A stretch of 17,030 bases of DNA from Methanosarcinales archaeon (GTDB lineage Archaea > Halobacteriota > Syntropharchaeia > Alkanophagales > Methanospirareceae). A program made the position numbers and the translations under genes. Below the pieces are notes generated by a model. It worked only from the letters and a program-made list of their open reading frames with translations, was not told the origin of the DNA and did no database searches. The DNA lies in the NCBI GenBank assembly GCA_009618475.1, contig WJOV01000151.1, positions 1 through 17,030 of the forward strand. The letters run 5' to 3'. Shown in pieces: positions 13,668-17,030 of this stretch; positions within the stretch are counted from its first letter, which is position 1, and every line of letters starts with the position of its first letter.

Positions 13668-14813
13668 ATGAACAAGGATGTGAATATTCCACTTAGAAAG
13701 ATACGGGAAGACGTGTGGGAAGTGCCGCAGTCGTATAAGGACTACATGAGGAAGCCAGTGAGGATATACGCTGCTGAAGGATTGTTAGATAAGATGAAAA
13801 GCGACCTGACGCTGCAGCAAACAATCAACGTTGCATCGCTTCCAGGTATAGAAAAATACTCGATGGTTATGCCTGATGGGCATCAAGGATATGGCTTTCC
13901 GATAGGCGGCGTTGCGGCTACGGACTTTGAGGAAGGCGTCATTTCGCCTGGCGGCGTCGGATACGATATAAACTGTGGCGTAAGGCTTATTAGCACCAAT
14001 CTGAGGGAGGAAGACGTTAGACCTCATCTGTCAGAGATATTGGATGGCTTATTTGAATATATCCCCTCAGGGCTTGGGCTGTCAGGGAAAGTGAGGTTGT
14101 CGCATAGCCAGTTAGATGAAGTGCTCCGGGGCGGCTCGGAGTGGTGCATTGAGAACGGCTATGGCTGGGAGGAAGATATAGAGCGGACGGAGGAAGGAGG
14201 GAGATTAGAAACTGCGAATACGGAGAAGATAGACGAGAAATCGAAGAAGCGCGGTGCTCCACAGCTCGGCACGCTCGGCTCCGGCAATCATTTTTTAGAA
14301 GTGCAGGTAGTGGATGATATTTTTGACGAACGGCTTGCGAAGGCGTATGGAATAGAAGAGAAGGGGCAGGTGGCTGTTTTAATTCATACTGGTGGTAGAG
14401 GCTTCTCGCACGGCGTTTGCACGTTCTATTTGAGAAAGTTCGAACGAGAGATGAGCAAAGATGCAACGTTATCAAGAATACTCAGTTTGGAGCGGGAACT
14501 GGCTTGCGCGTATTTGAACAGCGATACGGGCATGGCTTATTTTGAAGCGATGTGCTCGTGCGCGAATTACGCTTTTGCGAACAGACAGCTCGCAATGCAT
14601 TGGACAAGAAAAGTGTTTGAAGATGTGCTTCGAAGAAAAGCGGAGGATATGGAAATACGGCTGGTGTATGACATCGCACATAACATAGCGAAAGAGGAAG
14701 AGCATCTCGTAGACGGAAAGAAGAAGAAGTTGTGTGTGCATAGGAAAGGAGCAACGAGGGCGTTTCCGGCTGGTGATGAACGATTGCCACCCTTTTATAG
14801 GTCCATAGCATAA
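13668..14813 (+). pseudogene. rtcB: RtcB RNA-splicing ligase, C-terminally truncated copy
   Basis: RtcB joins 2',3'-cyclic-phosphate and 5'-OH RNA ends (tRNA splicing, RNA repair) with GTP and manganese. This copy (381 residues) keeps PDGHQGYGFPIGG, ISPGGVGYDINCGVRL (metal-binding Asp and Cys), LGSGNHFLEVQ, LIHTGGRGFSH, DIAHNIAKEEEH and VHRKGATRAFPAGDERLPPF. It stops after YRSI-Ala. Missing are the last 125 or so residues. These include the HGAGR-type histidine that forms the GMP intermediate, so it cannot be a normal ligase. The missing part, starting with GQPVLIPGS, lies on the other strand at 16554-16941. The last 89 bp in common (14712-14800) are identical in both. The frame is otherwise undamaged, so the truncation is recent, reversible by inversion, or an assembly join. 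Confidence 0.85.
14712..14800. repeat. Inverted repeat inside rtcB, internal copy (pairs with 16942-17030)
   Basis: These 89 bases are the perfect reverse complement of the last 89 bases of the window. Just past the end, both copies still encode Arg-Ser-Ile but with different codons (AGG TCC ATA against AGA AGC ATT). They then diverge into Ala-stop here and Gly-Gln-Pro on the other copy. Confidence 0.95.
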
Positions 14814-14872
14814 TCTTAAATACAAGGATAATAGGTTTAAGTATAAGGATACAAGATATATACAGAAATAAA

Positions 14873-15853
14873 ATGAGAACAGCGTGGTTGGGGATAAGGA
14901 TGGGGCTCTGTGTATTGCTCTTGTTCGCGGTGATATTTGCATTTTTGTTCCTTATAGCTACTCTCACCGGAAGAGGCACGCCAGAAGTCTTTGCCTTACT
15001 TGCCTTTGTAGTGGTGAGTATTCAGTTCTTTATAGGTCCGAAGATAGTGGAGAAGACAATGCGTGTTCGCTATGTTTCGGAACAAGAGCAGCCGGAATTA
15101 CACCGGATGGTGAGCGAATTAGCGATGAAGGCGGGTATTCCGAAGCCACGAGTGGGGATTTCCGAGATTTCAATACCGAATGCTTTCGCTTTTGGCACTT
15201 CTAAAAAGACCGCAAGGGTTTGCGTTACAAGAAGATTGATGGAGATGTTGAAACGGGATGAGTTAGAAGCGGTTATAGGGCATGAACTTTCGCATATACA
15301 ACATCGAGATATGGCGGTTATAACGGCGCTGAGCGTGATACCGATGATATGCTACTTCATTTATATCAGCTTCTTCTGGTCGGGCATCTTCGGCGGTGGT
15401 GGCAGAAGTAGAGAAGGTGGCGTATCAATGATGGCTATTGCTCTTATTGCCTTTGTCGTATATTTCATAAGCAACCTGATAGTTCTTTATGCGTCTCGCG
15501 TAAGGGAATATTACGCGGATGCGGGAAGTGCAGAACTCACGGGGAAGCCGCATGAACTCGCTTCTGCGCTATACAAAATGATTTATGGCAGTGCCGGTGC
15601 GAAGCCGGAAAAGATAAAAAAGGAAATGGGAAGCATGCGCGCTTTCTTTGCCGCAGACCCCGTAACGGCAAGAAACGATTTAAAGGATTTGCGTGCTGCC
15701 GACCTGAATAGAGATGGAAAGATAGACGAGTACGAGTTGAGAGTTTTCGCAGAAAGTGCGAAAGTGGGCCGTGCTGATAGAATGATGGAACTCTTTTCCA
15801 CGCATCCTAATCCCGTTAGCAGGGTTAAGAGGCTGGGGGAGTATCTCTATTAA
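14873..15853 (+). CDS. htpX: HtpX-like M48 membrane zinc metalloprotease with an EF-hand loop
   Basis: This protein has 326 residues. Two N-terminal transmembrane helices (about 8-32 and 36-56) are followed by the cytoplasmic M48 domain. HELSH at 137-141 gives two zinc ligands and the catalytic Glu138, and REYYADAGSAE at 211-221 gives the third ligand Glu212. Two more hydrophobic helices lie at about 149-170 and 184-207. Such enzymes degrade damaged membrane proteins. Unusually, residues 277-288 (DLNRDGKIDEYE) are a textbook 12-residue EF-hand calcium loop with acidic or polar ligands at positions 1, 3, 5, 9 and 12. It lies between the third zinc ligand and the C-terminal STHPNPVSR motif. The gene lies between the two rtcB parts. 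A TATA-like stretch at about 14852-14862 precedes it. Confidence 0.9.
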   Translation: MRTAWLGIRMGLCVLLLFAVIFAFLFLIATLTGRGTPEVFALLAFVVVSIQFFIGPKIVEKTMRVRYVSEQEQPELHRMVSELAMKAGIPKPRVGISEISIPNAFAFGTSKKTARVCVTRRLMEMLKRDELEAVIGHELSHIQHRDMAVITALSVIPMICYFIYISFFWSGIFGGGGRSREGGVSMMAIALIAFVVYFISNLIVLYASRVREYYADAGSAELTGKPHELASALYKMIYGSAGAKPEKIKKEMGSMRAFFAADPVTARNDLKDLRAADLNRDGKIDEYELRVFAESAKVGRADRMMELFSTHPNPVSRVKRLGEYLY

Positions 15854-15911
15854 AGTATGAACGGGTCTTTCAAAATCACTAAATTTAATCTTCCGCGATT
15901 TTAAACTTTAT

Positions 15912-16439
15912 CTATACTAAGCGCTCCTTCGCCGCCTTTATTATCATCGCCACTATATCCTTCTCGCTCCACCGTGAGGAGTCTATTATCCGATCATAAA
16001 TAGAAAGGTCGCCCAAATTTATACCGTAATATTTCTCATATCGCTTATGTTCTGACCGTTCTCTGTTCTTCATTGCGTAAAGAGCTTCTTCGTAGGTTGT
16101 TCCTTCACGACCTGCAATTCGCCTCGCTCTTATTTCCGAAGGCGCTTTCAACCATATCTTCAGGTCTGCATCAGGAACAAAGAAACAAGACAACCTGCCT
16201 TCTACAATGACATTCTCACGTTTCATCGCCTCTTCTCCCTGTTTCTCATCTATCCGTCTATCGAAATCATCGTTATTTTCTGCCAATTCGCTGAATTGCT
16301 CTAATTCTAAATTCTTTTCATTCACTATTTGCCGAAACATCTCGCCAGCGGAAATTAGTTCCATTGATAACTCCTTCGATAGCAACTTCGCAACCGTTGT
16401 CGTTCCGCTACCGGGAAGACCGCTTATTGTGATTCGCAT
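15912..16439 (-). CDS. cmk: Archaeal-type cytidylate kinase
   Basis: This 175-residue protein starts MRITISGLPGSGTTTVAKLL, the P-loop with the GSGTTT variant typical of CMP kinases. ELISAGEMFRQI is the nucleotide-binding helix start, VIVEGRLSCFFVPDADLKIWL the core strand, and RARRIAGREG the lid with phosphate-binding arginines. It phosphorylates CMP and dCMP with ATP for nucleotide salvage and turnover. The ATG at 16439 is chosen because AGGAG (16447-16451) sits seven bases upstream. A longer frame to 16526 runs through hairpin-forming non-coding DNA. In archaea, cmk often lies among translation and RNA-modification genes. Here it follows the rtcB 3' part on the same strand after a 114 bp gap. 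Confidence 0.9.
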   Translation of the reverse strand: MRITISGLPGSGTTTVAKLLSKELSMELISAGEMFRQIVNEKNLELEQFSELAENNDDFDRRIDEKQGEEAMKRENVIVEGRLSCFFVPDADLKIWLKAPSEIRARRIAGREGTTYEEALYAMKNRERSEHKRYEKYYGINLGDLSIYDRIIDSSRWSEKDIVAMIIKAAKERLV

Positions 16440-16475
16440 AAAATAGCTCCTTTTTATAACCACAAGATTACACAT

Positions 16476-16516
16476 AAGCCCTTTCAGGGCTTGCGGGGAC
16501 ATGGGGCAGAGCCCCA
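16476..16516 (-). terminator. Two adjacent hairpins between rtcB and cmk
   Basis: AAGCCC-TTTCA-GGGCTT (16476-16492) and TGGGGC-AGA-GCCCCA (16502-16516) can each form a tight six-base-pair stem. A third, A/T-rich palindrome (16534-16551, CTTTTCTT/AAGAAAAG) is next to the rtcB stop. They could end or attenuate rtcB transcription or be a small dispersed repeat. There is no clear oligo-T run after the G/C stems on the minus strand. Confidence 0.4.
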
Positions 16517-16553
16517 TAATTATCACAAGAAACCTTTTCTTAAAAGAAAAGAT

Positions 16554-17030
16554 TTACCCCTTTATAACCCCGATGGGTCTGAAAGCCGCTACTCTCTTCG
16601 CTATCCCCGATACTTCACAACTCCGAACCACCACTTCGGGGTCTTTATATGCCGCTGCAACTTCCTCTGCCAGCTCTCCATACTTATCAAACGGAATTCC
16701 TTTCTTCTTCCTCACGTCTCTCTTACTCCGTTCTCGTGCTTTCACCACGATATTCCTTTTCGCTAATTCCGCTTTCACGTCACTACCTCTATATTTCCTC
16801 ATTGCCGCTGTCCTGCTCATTTCCCTACCGGAGCCATGTGCACAGCTACCAAAAGTCTCCTCCTTCGCTACCTCCGTGCCCACGGCTAAAAAACTGCGTG
16901 TGCCCATCGAACCGGGAATCAATACTGGCTGGCCAATGCTTCTATAAAAGGGTGGCAATCGTTCATCACCAGCCGGAAACGCCCTCGTTGCTCCTTTCCT
17001 ATGCACACACAACTTCTTCTTCTTTCCGTC
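16554..17030 (-). CDS. rtcB: RtcB RNA-splicing ligase, C-terminal part (5' end outside the window)
   Basis: The frame is open from the window edge and encodes 158 residues. The first 33 repeat the end of the plus-strand copy (KLCVHRKGATRAFPAGDERL, then PPFYRSI). They are followed by GQPVLIPGSMGTRSFLAVG, FGSCAHGSGREMSRTAAMRK, then AAAYKDPEVVVRSCEVSGIA and PIGVIKG. The HGSGR histidine is the residue guanylylated during ligation, so this part completes the catalytic centre missing from 13668-14813. The N-terminal two thirds should lie just beyond base 17030. If present it would give a functional rtcB of about 500 residues. No internal start should be used, since RtcB is not active without its N-terminus. 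Confidence 0.88.
   Translation of the reverse strand, partial: DGKKKKLCVHRKGATRAFPAGDERLPPFYRSIGQPVLIPGSMGTRSFLAVGTEVAKEETFGSCAHGSGREMSRTAAMRKYRGSDVKAELAKRNIVVKARERSKRDVRKKKGIPFDKYGELAEEVAAAYKDPEVVVRSCEVSGIAKRVAAFRPIGVIKG
16942..17030. repeat. Inverted repeat in rtcB, right-edge copy (pairs with 14712-14800)
   Basis: It is the perfect reverse complement of 14712-14800 over 89 bases and still matches at the last base of the window, so the repeat may extend further. Confidence 0.95.

Noticed and set aside
14800..14813. An intein or homing-element insertion splitting rtcB.
   Set aside because: No intein splice motifs follow YRSI. The frame meets a stop after one alanine, and the rest of RtcB is on the opposite strand beyond unrelated genes.
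14017..14979. Several long minus-strand frames opposite rtcB and htpX.
   Set aside because: They are composition-driven antisense frames without recognisable domains, and the plus-strand genes account for this DNA.
16440..16526. An N-terminal extension of CMP kinase (29 residues).
   Set aside because: It is encoded by the hairpin block, and the well-placed AGGAG supports the start at 16439, which puts the P-loop at the expected distance.

Overview
The window looks like a 17 kb piece of a methanogen-lineage euryarchaeal genome (a methanogen or a relative that keeps coenzyme M, such as an ANME-type archaeon). The main evidence is a cysteate synthase in one operon with a DUF39 homocysteine/coenzyme M-type sulfur protein and a heterodisulfide-reductase-like HdrC-HdrB fusion. 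Archaeal CMP kinase, RtcB, HemL and 5'-deoxyadenosine deaminase homologues, plus A/T-rich TATA-box promoters, agree with this. No tRNA, rRNA, CRISPR array or transposase gene was seen.

Left third (about 1-5850): AT-rich accessory island. It holds a UPF0175 antitoxin followed by the tail of its DUF3368 toxin, an intact hicB-hicA pair, a second hicB whose hicA survives only as its first six codons, two related fragments of a possible PD-(D/E)XK nuclease-like protein, a radical SAM gene lacking its N-terminus, a nitroreductase N-terminal stub and a frameshifted DUF104 antitoxin gene. In their midst is one intact 897-residue gene: an Orc1/Cdc6- or ExeA-like AAA+ ATPase joined through a long helical region to a C-terminal TIR/deoxyribosyltransferase-like domain. 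It is the best candidate for an undescribed defence protein.

Middle (about 5888-13600): ordinary metabolic genes, mostly on the minus strand. hemL (tetrapyrrole synthesis) is followed by a 5'-deoxyadenosine/SAH deaminase-type amidohydrolase. A non-coding element of about 170 bp with imperfect inverted ends separates hemL from the next operon. That operon runs hdrCB-like, DUF39-ferredoxin, cysteate synthase, and reads as a coenzyme M synthesis unit with its own electron supply. A HTH regulator is transcribed divergently from its promoter region.

Right part (about 13650-17030): rtcB (RNA ligase) appears as a C-terminally truncated copy on the plus strand and as an intact C-terminal part on the minus strand at the window edge. 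The two share a perfect 89 bp inverted repeat. Between them lie htpX, with an EF-hand loop, and cmk.

Both window ends (1-94 and 16942-17030) are perfect inverted copies of internal sequence (2485-2578 and 14712-14800). Either the two ends carry real inversions or inverted duplications, or they are contig-end chimeras. Gene breakage at these four points should be judged with that in mind.
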